A DNA stretch of 64,000 bases from an uncultured Erythrobacter sp. (GTDB taxonomy: Bacteria; Pseudomonadota; Alphaproteobacteria; Sphingomonadales; Sphingomonadaceae): positions 124,001 through 188,000 of the forward strand of contig CANNCL010000002.1 of assembly GCA_947503155.1 (NCBI GenBank). The letters run 5' to 3'. Numbering within the stretch: position 1 is the stretch's first letter; every line of letters starts with the position of its first letter. Below the pieces are notes generated by a model that ran no database searches, was not told where the DNA came from, and was given only the letters and a program-made list of their open reading frames with translations. The position numbers and the translations under genes were made by a program. Below are positions 51,799-59,727 of this stretch, one piece after another.

Positions 51799-52350
51799 AT
51801 GAAGAAGTTTGCAGTAGCCGGAATCGCGGCGCTTTCATTGTCGGCATGCGGCGGCGCTGGCGGCGTGGTTGATGCGGATGCCGATGGTGACGGCGAAGTG
51901 ACACAAGAAGAGGCGCAGGCGGTCGCGGATCAAATCGGTGATGAAGTGAAACCGCAGCCGGGCCAGTATAAGGCAACTTTGACTTTCGTAAGCGCCGAAC
52001 TGCCGGGCGCTCCGCCAGAGATGGTCGATATGATGGGCGCAGCATCGGGCAATGATTACGAATTTTGCATGACCGAAGAAATGGCGAACCAAGGTTATGG
52101 TGAGGCAATGCGCGAAAATCAGGATGACAGTTGCACGATCGATCGCATGACGATTGACGGCAATGACATGGATATGGCGATGTCATGCAATGATCCCAAT
52201 ATGGGCGAGATGACCATTTCTATGCAGGGCAATGTCTCGCCGACCGCCTCCGATCTGACAATGGTCACCGAAGGCACATTTGGCCCGATGGGCGAAGGCA
52301 AGATGGAAATGAACATCAAGCAAGAGCGCATTGGCGATTGTGAAGGTTAA
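51799..52350 (+). CDS. DUF3617-like lipoprotein with an EF-hand calcium-binding loop
   Basis: A 183-residue paralogue of the preceding gene. The signal peptide ends in a lipobox (LSLSAC, near residue 17). The mature N-terminus holds DADGDGEVTQEE, which fits the 12-residue EF-hand loop with acidic residues at positions 1, 3, 5 and 12 and glycine at 6. The DUF3617-like domain follows: PGQYKATLTFVSAELPGAPP, YEFCMTEEMANQGY, SCTIDRMTIDGNDMDMAMSC. AGGAGGAA eight bases before the ATG is a strong ribosome-binding site. The first paralogue has no EF-hand, so calcium binding was gained or lost after duplication. Confidence 0.8.
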   Translation: MKKFAVAGIAALSLSACGGAGGVVDADADGDGEVTQEEAQAVADQIGDEVKPQPGQYKATLTFVSAELPGAPPEMVDMMGAASGNDYEFCMTEEMANQGYGEAMRENQDDSCTIDRMTIDGNDMDMAMSCNDPNMGEMTISMQGNVSPTASDLTMVTEGTFGPMGEGKMEMNIKQERIGDCEG

Positions 52351-52406
52351 TTGCGAAAGCTGATCACTGAAATTGGCGAAGGCAAAGCGAATATCGCAAA
52401 GACAAA

Positions 52407-52444
52407 CGGGCGGGGAAGGGAAGGCCTTTCTCCGCCCGCTTTGC
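52407..52444 (+). terminator. Intrinsic terminator after the DUF3617 pair
   Basis: CGGGCGG (52407-52413) pairs with CCGCCCG (52432-52438), and inner purine/pyrimidine tracts extend the stem. CTTTGCTT follows. The T-tract is interrupted, so moderate confidence. It separates the DUF3617 genes from the hydrolase gene. Confidence 0.6.
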
Positions 52445-52485
52445 TTCACGGCCTATTCACGCGGTTCAGTTAGAGCAAAGGTCCG

Positions 52486-53262
52486 ATGGTAAACCGCCAA
52501 ACCTTTTTGGAAGACACAAGAGACGCGCTGAGCGAGACAGAGCTGGCGCGGCGTATTGCGCTGGCGTCAGAAGATTACCCGGATCAGGAACGCGGTAAGC
52601 CATCTTTGCTGCGCTTTGCCGGTGAGCTTGATCTGTTGCTCGAACCCGCGCGCCGCCCGTTTCGCCGTTTCGCCATTCCCAAAACTGCGCGGCCTCAGAC
52701 GATTATTGTGATGCCCGGCTTTGCCACCGGCCCCAATCGGATGCGCTATATGGCGCAGAAATTGGAAGAAGCAGGGCACACAACCAAACGTTGGGGATTG
52801 GGCCGAAATTGGGGCGTGGCAGAGGCGTCGATGGAGCGGCTGGAGGAGCGTCTGGTCGATGTGTGCGAGCGTTATGATGATAAGGTCGTGCTGCTCGGGT
52901 GGAGCCTTGGCGGGCTGTATTCGCGCGAATTGGCGAAACGTCACCCGGACCGCATTTCTAAAGTCATCACGATGGGATCGCCATTTTCCGGCAGCCCGCG
53001 CGCCAACAATGTGTGGCGCGCCTATCAGGCGATTGCCGGACACCGGGTGGACGAAGCTCCGATAGAAACCGATATTGCGGCCAAACCGCCGGTTGAAACC
53101 ATTGCCCTGTGGAGCCCCGGCGACGGCGCAATTGCCCCACGCAGTGCGGCGGGACAGCCCGGCGAACGCGACCGCGCTATTGCGCTGCGCTGCACCCATG
53201 CCGGATTCACCTACACTTCGGAATCGATCCTAGCTGTGCTTGCGGAATTGGAACGCGCTTAG
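52486..53262 (+). CDS. Alpha/beta hydrolase (triacylglycerol-lipase-like)
   Basis: A 258-residue protein with IIVMPGFATGPNRMRYM (oxyanion-hole strand) and the nucleophile elbow GWSLGG, where S140 is the likely nucleophile. SPFSGSPRANNVWRAYQ follows, and a late histidine in RCTHAGFTYTSESI completes a plausible triad with D (WSPGDGAI). The pattern is close to PGAP1/lipase-like cytosolic hydrolases. No signal peptide. Substrate unknown. Confidence 0.8.
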   Translation: MVNRQTFLEDTRDALSETELARRIALASEDYPDQERGKPSLLRFAGELDLLLEPARRPFRRFAIPKTARPQTIIVMPGFATGPNRMRYMAQKLEEAGHTTKRWGLGRNWGVAEASMERLEERLVDVCERYDDKVVLLGWSLGGLYSRELAKRHPDRISKVITMGSPFSGSPRANNVWRAYQAIAGHRVDEAPIETDIAAKPPVETIALWSPGDGAIAPRSAAGQPGERDRAIALRCTHAGFTYTSESILAVLAELERA

Positions 53263-53301
53263 CGTCCATTTAGCGCCATCTAACATCCATCTAGCGTCCA
53301 C
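53260..53301 (+). repeat. Four short direct repeats phased at about one helical turn
   Basis: TAGCGTCCAT (53260), TAGCGCCATC (53271), TAACATCCAT (53281) and TAGCGTCCAC (53292) recur every 10-11 bases, starting at the hydrolase stop codon. They lie about 100 bp before the ATG of the Anbu operon, so they may bind a regulator on one DNA face. Confidence 0.5.
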
Positions 53302-53399
53302 CGCAGGGAACAAGACGGGCGCTTAAGCCTTTCTATTACTGACGGCCTCGTTACTGTTGGCGAGACGCACGTATTGCACATCGAGAAATCGGGGTATCG

Positions 53400-54827
53400 A
53401 TGGGGGATCAAACCCAAAATTTTGATGAGATGTTTGATGCGGACGGCAAGACCCGGCCCGCTTATGACGATTATTGCGGCTGGTATGATGATCAGAACGC
53501 CGCTTCGCTCAATCGCAAAAATTCCGAAGCGGATGAAAGTTTTCGCCGCACGGGAATCACGTTCAATGTGTACGGCGAAGATGAGGCGGAAGAGCGCCTG
53601 ATCCCGTTCGACATGGTGCCGCGCATTATTGGCGCGGGCGAATGGCGGCGGCTGACGCGCGGGATTGAACAGCGTGTGCGGGCGCTCAACAGCTTCCTAT
53701 ACGACCTGTATCACCGCCAAGAGATCATTCGCGCAGGCCGCGTGCCAGAACGTCTGTTCCGCCAGAATGCCGCGTGGTTGCCGCATATGGTTGGCATGAC
53801 CCCGCCGGGCGGGATTTACACGCATATTGTCGGCATTGATCTGGTGCGCACCGGGCCAGATCAGTGGTTCGTGTTGGAAGACAATGCGCGCACGCCGTCG
53901 GGCGTTTCGTATATGTTAGAGAACCGCGAGACGATGATGTCGATGTTCCCTGACTTGTTTAGCCGGGTCGGGGTGGAGAGTGTTTCCAACTATCCGCGCC
54001 GCCTCGCACGGTCTTTGGCCGCATGTGCCCCGCCCAAATGTGAAGGCAAACCAACTGTCGCGGTGCTGACGCCGGGCATCTACAATTCTGCGTATTTCGA
54101 ACACGCCTTCCTCGCCGATCAGATGGGCGCGACCTTGGTCGAAGGCAGCGATTTGCGCGTTGTGAATGGCCGCGTGCAAATGCGCACGACCCGCGGTTAC
54201 ACACCGATTGATGTGATCTATCGCCGGGTTGACGATGATTATCTCGATCCGCTGACCTTTGAACCCGACAGCGTGTTGGGCGTGCCCGGTATCATGGATG
54301 TGTATCGTTCGGGCGGGATCACCATCGCCAATGCGCCGGGAACGGGCATTTGCGACGACAAGGCGATCTACAGCTTCATGCCGGAGATCGTCGAGTTTTA
54401 TACAGGCGAGAAACCGCTGCTGCCGAATGTCGAAACATGGCGGTGTGCAGACAGTGACAGCCTCGCTTACGTGCTCGACAATTTGGAAGAATTGGTGGTG
54501 AAGGAAGTCCACGGTTCGGGCGGATATGGCATGTTGATCGGGCCGACTTCGACGAAGAAAGAAATCCGTGAGTTTCGCGCCAAATTGGAATCGAACCCGG
54601 AAAATTACATCGCTCAGCCGACGCTTTCGCTGTCGACCTGTCCGATATTCACCAAAAAAGGCCTCGCGCCGCGCCACGTTGATCTGCGCCCTTATGTGTT
54701 GATGTCACCCAATGGGATTGAAATCACACCCGGCGGATTGACGCGGGTGGCTTTGAAACAGGGGTCGCTGGTCGTCAATTCTAGCCAAGGCGGGGGCACC
54801 AAGGACACATGGGTATTGAAGGATTAG
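53400..54827 (+). CDS. Circularly permuted ATP-grasp protein (DUF404/407/410 type) of the Anbu cluster
   Basis: A 475-residue protein. It has MPFDMVPRII-type N-terminal RLIPFDMVPRIIGAGEWRRL, the conserved VGIDLVRTGPDQWFVLEDN, ARTPSGVSYMLENR, and the ATP-grasp-like segments VVKEVHGSGGYGMLIGP and RPYVLMSPNGIEITPGGLTR. The family is a circularly permuted ATP-grasp that may ligate a peptide or amide bond; the substrate is unknown. It is the first gene of ATP-grasp, alpha-E, transglutaminase and Anbu, the standard Anbu operon. GGGG lies about eight bases before the ATG. Confidence 0.9.
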   Translation: MGDQTQNFDEMFDADGKTRPAYDDYCGWYDDQNAASLNRKNSEADESFRRTGITFNVYGEDEAEERLIPFDMVPRIIGAGEWRRLTRGIEQRVRALNSFLYDLYHRQEIIRAGRVPERLFRQNAAWLPHMVGMTPPGGIYTHIVGIDLVRTGPDQWFVLEDNARTPSGVSYMLENRETMMSMFPDLFSRVGVESVSNYPRRLARSLAACAPPKCEGKPTVAVLTPGIYNSAYFEHAFLADQMGATLVEGSDLRVVNGRVQMRTTRGYTPIDVIYRRVDDDYLDPLTFEPDSVLGVPGIMDVYRSGGITIANAPGTGICDDKAIYSFMPEIVEFYTGEKPLLPNVETWRCADSDSLAYVLDNLEELVVKEVHGSGGYGMLIGPTSTKKEIREFRAKLESNPENYIAQPTLSLSTCPIFTKKGLAPRHVDLRPYVLMSPNGIEITPGGLTRVALKQGSLVVNSSQGGGTKDTWVLKD

Positions 54828-54843
54828 GGGTGCTTAAAGACTG

Positions 54844-55800
54844 ATGCTTGGCAGGACAGCAAACGGACTATTTTGGATGTTCCGCTATCTAGAGCGGGCG
54901 GAAAACACTGCGCGTCTGCTCGATGCGGGCCTGCGTATGGCGCTGACCCGCGATGTTGAGGCGGCGCAGGCGGAATGGCGCTCTGTCATCGCAACTTTGG
55001 GGCAAAAGGCGCAGTATGAGGCGCAGTTTGAGCAAGGGCAGGCCGCCTATGACGGCGCGTCAGTGTGGAATTTCGTCCTGCGTGACAAAGCCAATCCGGC
55101 CAATGTGCGCGAGATGTTCGCCGCGATGCGCAACAATGCGCGCACCGCCCGCACCAATATCTCCAGCGAGGTATGGGAAGCGGTCAATGAAAACTGGATG
55201 AAGCTTGATAAGCAGCTTGCTCGCCCAGTGAGCCAAGGGCAGCTGGGCGAAGTCATCACGCGTCTGCGCCGTACGGGGACGCAGGTTCACGGCGCGCTTG
55301 ATGGGTCGATGATGCGCAATGAAGGGTTTCATTTCGCCCGTGCGGGTACTTTCATCGAACGCGCTGAAAGCACGTCGCGCATCCTCGATATGAAATATTA
55401 CCTGCTGCTGCCTTCGCTATCTTATGTCGGGTCCAGCCTCGATACCGGACAATGGGATCAGGTTCTTCGTTCGGTCGCCGGGGCCAGCGCTTATACGTGG
55501 CTCAATGCCGGACAGATTGATGCTCGCGGAATTGTTGAATTTCTTGTGCTGGATGATCGTTTCCCGCGCAGTCTCGCTTTCTGCCGCAACGCTCAACGCG
55601 AAAATCTTGCCGCGCTTGCCCGGATGCACGGAGCCGAAGGGCGCTGCAACGAACTGATGAGAGATGCGGATATGGATATCGCCGATATGACGGTGGAGCG
55701 GATCTTTGAAAACGGCCTTCATCAATTCCTGATTGACTACACCGCGCGCAACGCCGCCATCGCCGAAGCAATCGGTGAAGATTATAGGTTCTTAGCATGA
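54844..55800 (+). CDS. Alpha-E domain protein (DUF403)
   Basis: A 318-residue, mostly helical protein with MLGRTANGLFWMFRYLERAE at the N-terminus, the hallmark of the alpha-E family, and FIERAESTSRILDMKYYLLL and FLVLDDRFPRSLAFC later. Alpha-E proteins accompany the circularly permuted ATP-grasp and probably form a complex with it; no catalytic residues are known. It follows the ATP-grasp gene after 16 bp and precedes the transglutaminase by 10 bp. Confidence 0.92.
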   Translation: MLGRTANGLFWMFRYLERAENTARLLDAGLRMALTRDVEAAQAEWRSVIATLGQKAQYEAQFEQGQAAYDGASVWNFVLRDKANPANVREMFAAMRNNARTARTNISSEVWEAVNENWMKLDKQLARPVSQGQLGEVITRLRRTGTQVHGALDGSMMRNEGFHFARAGTFIERAESTSRILDMKYYLLLPSLSYVGSSLDTGQWDQVLRSVAGASAYTWLNAGQIDARGIVEFLVLDDRFPRSLAFCRNAQRENLAALARMHGAEGRCNELMRDADMDIADMTVERIFENGLHQFLIDYTARNAAIAEAIGEDYRFLA

Positions 55801-55810
55801 GGGTTGCCCG

Positions 55811-56632
55811 ATGAAATTAGCGATCCGCCATACGACCCGGTATTCGTTTAACGAACCTGTGGTCCATGCTTTGCAGCGCCTGCGGCTGACGCCGAAGGAG
55901 ACGCAAGGGCAGAAAATTCTCGACTGGGAGATGCAATATGAGAATGCGCATCTTGAGCTCGAATTTGATGATCAGAATTTCAACACGGTGACATTGGTCG
56001 CCGTCGATCCGGGCGCGAGCGAGGTCACGATCACTTGCCGCGGCATGGTTGAGACACAGGACAATGCCGGCGTAATCGGCTCTCATGCGGGGCATTTGCC
56101 GCTCTGGAGCTTCCTTGCTCAAACGAAGCTGACGAAACCGGGGCCGAAATTGCGCGCGCTTATGCGCAGCACGCCCGGGCCAGAAGACGGCGCAAAGCTT
56201 GATTATCTCCACGCTTTATCGGCGCGCATCCGAGAGGACGTGATCTATCAAACGGGCACAACGCTGGTCACAACCACTGCGGAAGAGGCCGTCGCAGAGG
56301 GCAATGGTGTTTGCCAAGATCACGCCCACATCTTTATCGGCGCGGCGCGCGCGGCGGATATCCCGGCGCGTTATGTCAGCGGATATCTGATGATGAATGA
56401 CCGGATCGAACAAGAGGCGACCCATGCTTGGGCCGAGGCGCATATTGATGGGCTGGGCTGGGTTGGCTTTGATGTCTCTAACGGCATCAGCCCCGATCCG
56501 CGCTATGTCCGCGTCGCCACGGGCCGCGATTACCGCGACGCTGCCCCCGTCACCGGGATCAGTTTTGGCGCAGCGCAGCAAATGCTGACCGTCGATGTCG
56601 CTGTTGAGCAGCAACAGGATACGCAGCAATAG
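55811..56632 (+). CDS. Transglutaminase-like cysteine protease of the Anbu cluster
   Basis: A 273-residue protein. An N-terminal beta-rich domain (about 1-85; IRHTTRYSFNEPVVHALQRL) is followed by a transglutaminase-like core. The catalytic cysteine is C168 in EGNGVCQDHAHIFIGAARA, the histidine is in EQEATHAWAEAHIDGLGWV, and the aspartate lies in GFDVSNGISPDPRYV. It may cleave or cross-link a peptide made by the ATP-grasp partner. Cytosolic, as there is no signal peptide. Confidence 0.92.
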   Translation: MKLAIRHTTRYSFNEPVVHALQRLRLTPKETQGQKILDWEMQYENAHLELEFDDQNFNTVTLVAVDPGASEVTITCRGMVETQDNAGVIGSHAGHLPLWSFLAQTKLTKPGPKLRALMRSTPGPEDGAKLDYLHALSARIREDVIYQTGTTLVTTTAEEAVAEGNGVCQDHAHIFIGAARAADIPARYVSGYLMMNDRIEQEATHAWAEAHIDGLGWVGFDVSNGISPDPRYVRVATGRDYRDAAPVTGISFGAAQQMLTVDVAVEQQQDTQQ

Positions 56633-56715
56633 GTGTTTTGTATTGCGCAAGCGCAATGGCGCACGCAAAACAATGGTGCTAGCTGCCGCGCTACCATTCT
56701 TCGGAGCTTCCCCAA

Positions 56716-57459
56716 ATGACCTATTGCGTTGGTATGATCGTCGACAAAGGCATCGTCTTGATGAGCGATACGCGCACCAATTCGGGCGTCGACAATATCT
56801 CTGTGTTTCGCAAAATGTTCCATTGGCAGGTGCCCGGCGAACGCATGATCTCGATCATGACCGCTGGCAATCTCGCCACAACGCAGGCCGTTATCAGCCA
56901 GCTTGAAGAACGCACGAAACAACCCGATGAGCGCGAGACGACGCTGCTCAACGGCCCGACCATGTTCAGCGTCGTGAGCGAGATCGGCAAATTGCTGCGC
57001 GCGACGATCGACAAGCAACAAAAGGCCAATGGCGACCGGGGCAAGGGTAAATTCACAGCGACGATCATCGTTGCCGGACAGATTGCGGGCATGGAGCCGC
57101 GCCTGTTCATGATCTATCCCGAAGGCAACTTTATCGAAGCCAGCAGCGACACACCCTTCTTTCAAATCGGAGAGACCAAATATGGCCGCCCGATCCTGAT
57201 CCGCGGATATGACCGGGATATGAGTTTCGAGGACGCGGTCAAATTGGTGATGGTTTCATTCGATTCGACGTTGAAAGCGAACCTGTCTGTCGGACTGCCG
57301 CTTGACCTGTTGGTTATAGGTAAAGACGATTTTGGCCCGACGCACGAACACCGCGTGACTGTTGATGATCCCTATTTCGCGACAATTTCGTCCAATTGGG
57401 GGGACGCATTGCGTTCCGCATTCCACTCTTTGCCGGATTACAGTTTCGAGTCGAAGTGA
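56716..57459 (+). CDS. Anbu (bacterial proteasome-like peptidase)
   Basis: The 247-residue protein has the proteasome beta-subunit-like N-terminus MTYCVGMIVDKGIVLMSDTR. Removal of the initiator Met would expose Thr2 as the N-terminal nucleophile. Other family features: MISIMTAGNLATTQAVISQL and the SVGLPLDLLVIGKDDF strand. Anbu is a homo-oligomeric HslV relative with an open helical or ring architecture; substrates are not established. It follows the transglutaminase after 83 bp and ends the cluster. Confidence 0.92.
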   Translation: MTYCVGMIVDKGIVLMSDTRTNSGVDNISVFRKMFHWQVPGERMISIMTAGNLATTQAVISQLEERTKQPDERETTLLNGPTMFSVVSEIGKLLRATIDKQQKANGDRGKGKFTATIIVAGQIAGMEPRLFMIYPEGNFIEASSDTPFFQIGETKYGRPILIRGYDRDMSFEDAVKLVMVSFDSTLKANLSVGLPLDLLVIGKDDFGPTHEHRVTVDDPYFATISSNWGDALRSAFHSLPDYSFESK

Positions 57460-57631
57460 GTCCAATGCCGCTAACGACCACATAACTGCGATTACCTAAC
57501 CGATTTAAGGTTCGTTTTGGAGCCACATTTGGTCTATATTACAGCGGATTAACTCAATAGTAAGCGTGTATTGATCCATATTGGGTTAGGTGCAGCGTGA
57601 ATTAAATCTGAGGCAGGGTCACCACAATGGA

Positions 57632-58252
57632 ATGACCAGAAAAGCCTCACTCCACTTCATCGATTCCGACAGCCGCCACCGTGCTGAATTGGCGAGGGTC
57701 GGGTTCACGCTCGGCCATCACTCAGAAGTATATGGCGACCTGTCCGAATTGTCGGTTCACCCTCCGCGAGAAGGCATCATTATTGCCCGCGACACGCCAG
57801 GGGAAGGCGGGGTCTCTATGATCCTTGAGCGCCTGAGCCGACTGGGGATCTGGCTTCCGCTGATCGCAGTCGAGGCGGAACCGCGACCCGGACGCATTGT
57901 CGAGGCGATCAAAGCTGGTGCGCTCGATTATCTCTCAATGCCGCTTGATACGGCCCGGTTTGAAAGATGTTTGAACCGGATTGAAAAAGAAGCCGAAGTC
58001 TTCGGCGCGGCCCGGCGCCGCATGATCGAAGCGCGCGATCGCATTTCCAGCCTATCAGGCCGCGAAAGGGAGGTGCTGGAATGGCTGTCCGAAGGAAGCA
58101 GCAATAAGGTTATCGCACGGGAATTGGATATCAGCCCGCGGACAGTTGAAATTCACCGCGCCAATATGATGCACAAATTGGGTGCGCGCCATGCCGCAGA
58201 AGCGGTGCGGTTAAAACTCGAAGCAAAGCTTGAGCCCAAAATCGTGGTGTAA
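57632..58252 (+). CDS. FixJ/NarL-type regulator with a degenerate receiver domain
   Basis: A 206-residue protein with the ATG at 57632; the GTG at 57590 would add 14 residues without homology. An N-terminal receiver-like domain (about 1-120) keeps the acidic pocket (FIDSDS) and the phosphoacceptor position D54 (IARDTPG). The conserved lysine is replaced by methionine (DYLSMPLD, position 103) and the switch threonine is missing. The C-terminal LuxR-type HTH (about 145-200) is intact: LSGREREVLEWLSEG, SNKVIARELDISPRTVEIHR. It binds DNA, but phosphorylation-dependent control is doubtful. It stands alone behind Anbu. The upstream 172 bp carry ACCTAACC/GGTTAGGT inverted half-sites. Confidence 0.85.
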   Translation: MTRKASLHFIDSDSRHRAELARVGFTLGHHSEVYGDLSELSVHPPREGIIIARDTPGEGGVSMILERLSRLGIWLPLIAVEAEPRPGRIVEAIKAGALDYLSMPLDTARFERCLNRIEKEAEVFGAARRRMIEARDRISSLSGREREVLEWLSEGSSNKVIARELDISPRTVEIHRANMMHKLGARHAAEAVRLKLEAKLEPKIVV

Positions 58253-58341
58253 ATTTGAGAGCAAAAACCCTCTCCTGAGGTCTTCTGCAAAGGTGACCCA
58301 ACCCGACTGGGAATCCCTTTAACCCTCTCGGTGCCCGCATG

Positions 58342-58381
58342 GTCCTCGGTATCTTTACGATGCCGGGGACTATGTTTTTTT
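58342..58381 (+). terminator. Strong intrinsic terminator after the FixJ-like regulator
   Basis: A 12-bp stem: 58342-58353 (GTCCTCGGTATC) pairs with 58359-58370 (GATGCCGGGGAC) with two G-U wobbles and a five-base loop. TATG and seven T residues (58375-58381) follow. It lies 90 bases after the regulator stop. Confidence 0.9.
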
Positions 58382-58407
58382 ACGGCGTCATATGCGGGCG
58401 CTGATGA

Positions 58408-59151
58408 TCAGCGGCAAAAGCTGGAGCCGGTGCCTTCGAGATGGAAGTGATCGGCATGGGCGCGGTTATATTCCGGTCCCAAAACCGTGCCAAACCGCTT
58501 GCAGGCGCTGCCGTGAACAACCCGCAGGAATTCGCGTTCGGCTGCCGTTCCTCCATCCCAATCATCGACGAGCGAAATGCGGCGGCCATCCTCCAGCACA
58601 AAGCCGGAGACATCAATCGCCTCGGCGCGTGCATGGGCGGAGCGGCGCTCTGACCCGGCGACATTGCGGCAGGCATAGCTGCCCATTGTTTCAATTCGCG
58701 CAAGCGGGCTGCCCAGTATTTGCCGGGCGGCGCGGTCCACGCCGAAACGTGCCCATTCGCCAAACGCGCTGGCAACCTGGCATTGGACCGGTCCAATATT
58801 GCTGATCCGAAATTGTGATACATCACCGGCAAGCGCGGAAAGTTGAACCGTGCCCAATTTGTTGCAGCCCGGCGCAGCGTAAGTGTCGGGCAGGGCATTA
58901 AACCGTGCGCCAGCCGCGCTGAGGTCGGTGATACAGGCAGCATCGGCGGGCCGTGATACGGCGCTTTGCGGCGCAGATGCCGCGCGGCGAGGGGCGGTGC
59001 GAGTATAGACCGAGCCGCCCTGTTCAGAGCCAGAAGCAGAGCTGCCGCTTGTTCCAGCCGAATTGCCAGCCGGAATGACTGATCCGCATCCCGCCAATGC
59101 AAGAGCCGCGATAGCAGGCCCTATGGCCCGTAGAGATACCCAGTTGTTCAT
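58408..59151 (-). CDS. Extensin-like lipoprotein (ExtensinC domain)
   Basis: A 247-residue protein. The signal peptide ends in a lipobox (LALAGC, near residue 22). A Ser/Gly-rich linker (about 24-60) is followed by the extensin-like C domain: MGSYACRNVAGSERRSAHA, AEAIDVSGFVLEDGRRISLV, DDWDGG and LGPEYNRAHADHFHLEGTGS. The conserved HADHFH and D-containing segments resemble the metal site of M15-type peptidases, to which this domain is related, so cell-wall hydrolysis is possible. A long perfect inverted repeat lies 23 bp before its start. Overlapping frames on this strand are shadows. Confidence 0.85.
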   Translation of the reverse strand: MNNWVSLRAIGPAIAALALAGCGSVIPAGNSAGTSGSSASGSEQGGSVYTRTAPRRAASAPQSAVSRPADAACITDLSAAGARFNALPDTYAAPGCNKLGTVQLSALAGDVSQFRISNIGPVQCQVASAFGEWARFGVDRAARQILGSPLARIETMGSYACRNVAGSERRSAHARAEAIDVSGFVLEDGRRISLVDDWDGGTAAEREFLRVVHGSACKRFGTVLGPEYNRAHADHFHLEGTGSSFCR

Positions 59152-59173
59152 ACCTAAGGATGATTACCGGGAA

Positions 59174-59209
59174 TTGGTTAACGCACGAGGAAGGGTTAGC
59201 GTTAACCAA
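59174..59209. repeat. 11-bp perfect inverted repeat upstream of the extensin-like gene
   Basis: TTGGTTAACGC (59174-59184) and GCGTTAACCAA (59199-59209) are exact reverse complements with a 14-base spacer. Each arm contains the GTTAAC palindrome. It lies between the VOC gene (stop at 59269) and the extensin gene (start at 59151), both on the minus strand. No T-run follows on either strand, so an operator is more likely than a terminator. Confidence 0.75.
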
Positions 59210-59268
59210 GTCCTACCGGCCTATTACGGGGTTATCCGTGGGAATTGCGCGGCCAAGCGACTGCCGCG

Positions 59269-59658
59269 TTAGGGCAGTTCTTCTGCGACTTGTTCCCAAA
59301 GTTCAATTTTTACCCCATTTGGATCGAGTATCCATGCGAATTTGCCGTAACCTTCGTCAGCCGTATCGAGCACGTCTACATCGCGCGATTTCAGCACTTC
59401 GACAAAGCCATCAAGGTCATGGACGCGCAGATTGATCATAAATCCGCCCTTGCCGGGTTTGATATATTCGTCGGTCTTAAAATGGCTGATCAGAGAATAA
59501 GGATTGGGTTTGGGTTCTTCAGACCATGCGAGCTGCGGCCCGTATTCGCCGTCCACGCCCAATTTGTCACGGTACCATGCTCGGGTCGCCTCAGTGTCGC
59601 CTGCCACGTAGAAAACGCCGCCTAATCCGGTGATGCGCGGTCCTGTTTGCTCGGTCAT
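59269..59658 (-). CDS. VOC-superfamily protein (glyoxalase/bleomycin-resistance fold)
   Basis: A 129-residue protein. GLGGVFYVAGDTEATRAWYR and a late YGKFAWILDPNGVKIELWEQ give the beta-alpha-beta-beta-beta modules of the VOC fold with the terminal metal-binding glutamate. Substrate unknown. The start at 59658 is supported by GAGAGGA seven bases upstream; a start ten codons earlier has less support. Confidence 0.88.
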   Translation of the reverse strand: MTEQTGPRITGLGGVFYVAGDTEATRAWYRDKLGVDGEYGPQLAWSEEPKPNPYSLISHFKTDEYIKPGKGGFMINLRVHDLDGFVEVLKSRDVDVLDTADEGYGKFAWILDPNGVKIELWEQVAEELP

Positions 59659-59727
59659 AAATATCCTCTCTCTTACGCCGCACATCATGGCTCTGAGTGG
59701 GCGGAATGCGCAATCAAAAACGTGCCA

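Noticed and set aside
58380..59102. Alternative minus-strand frame of 240 codons overlapping the extensin-like gene
   Set aside because: The frame at 58408-59151 has a lipobox and the extensin signature, so the other frame is a shadow.
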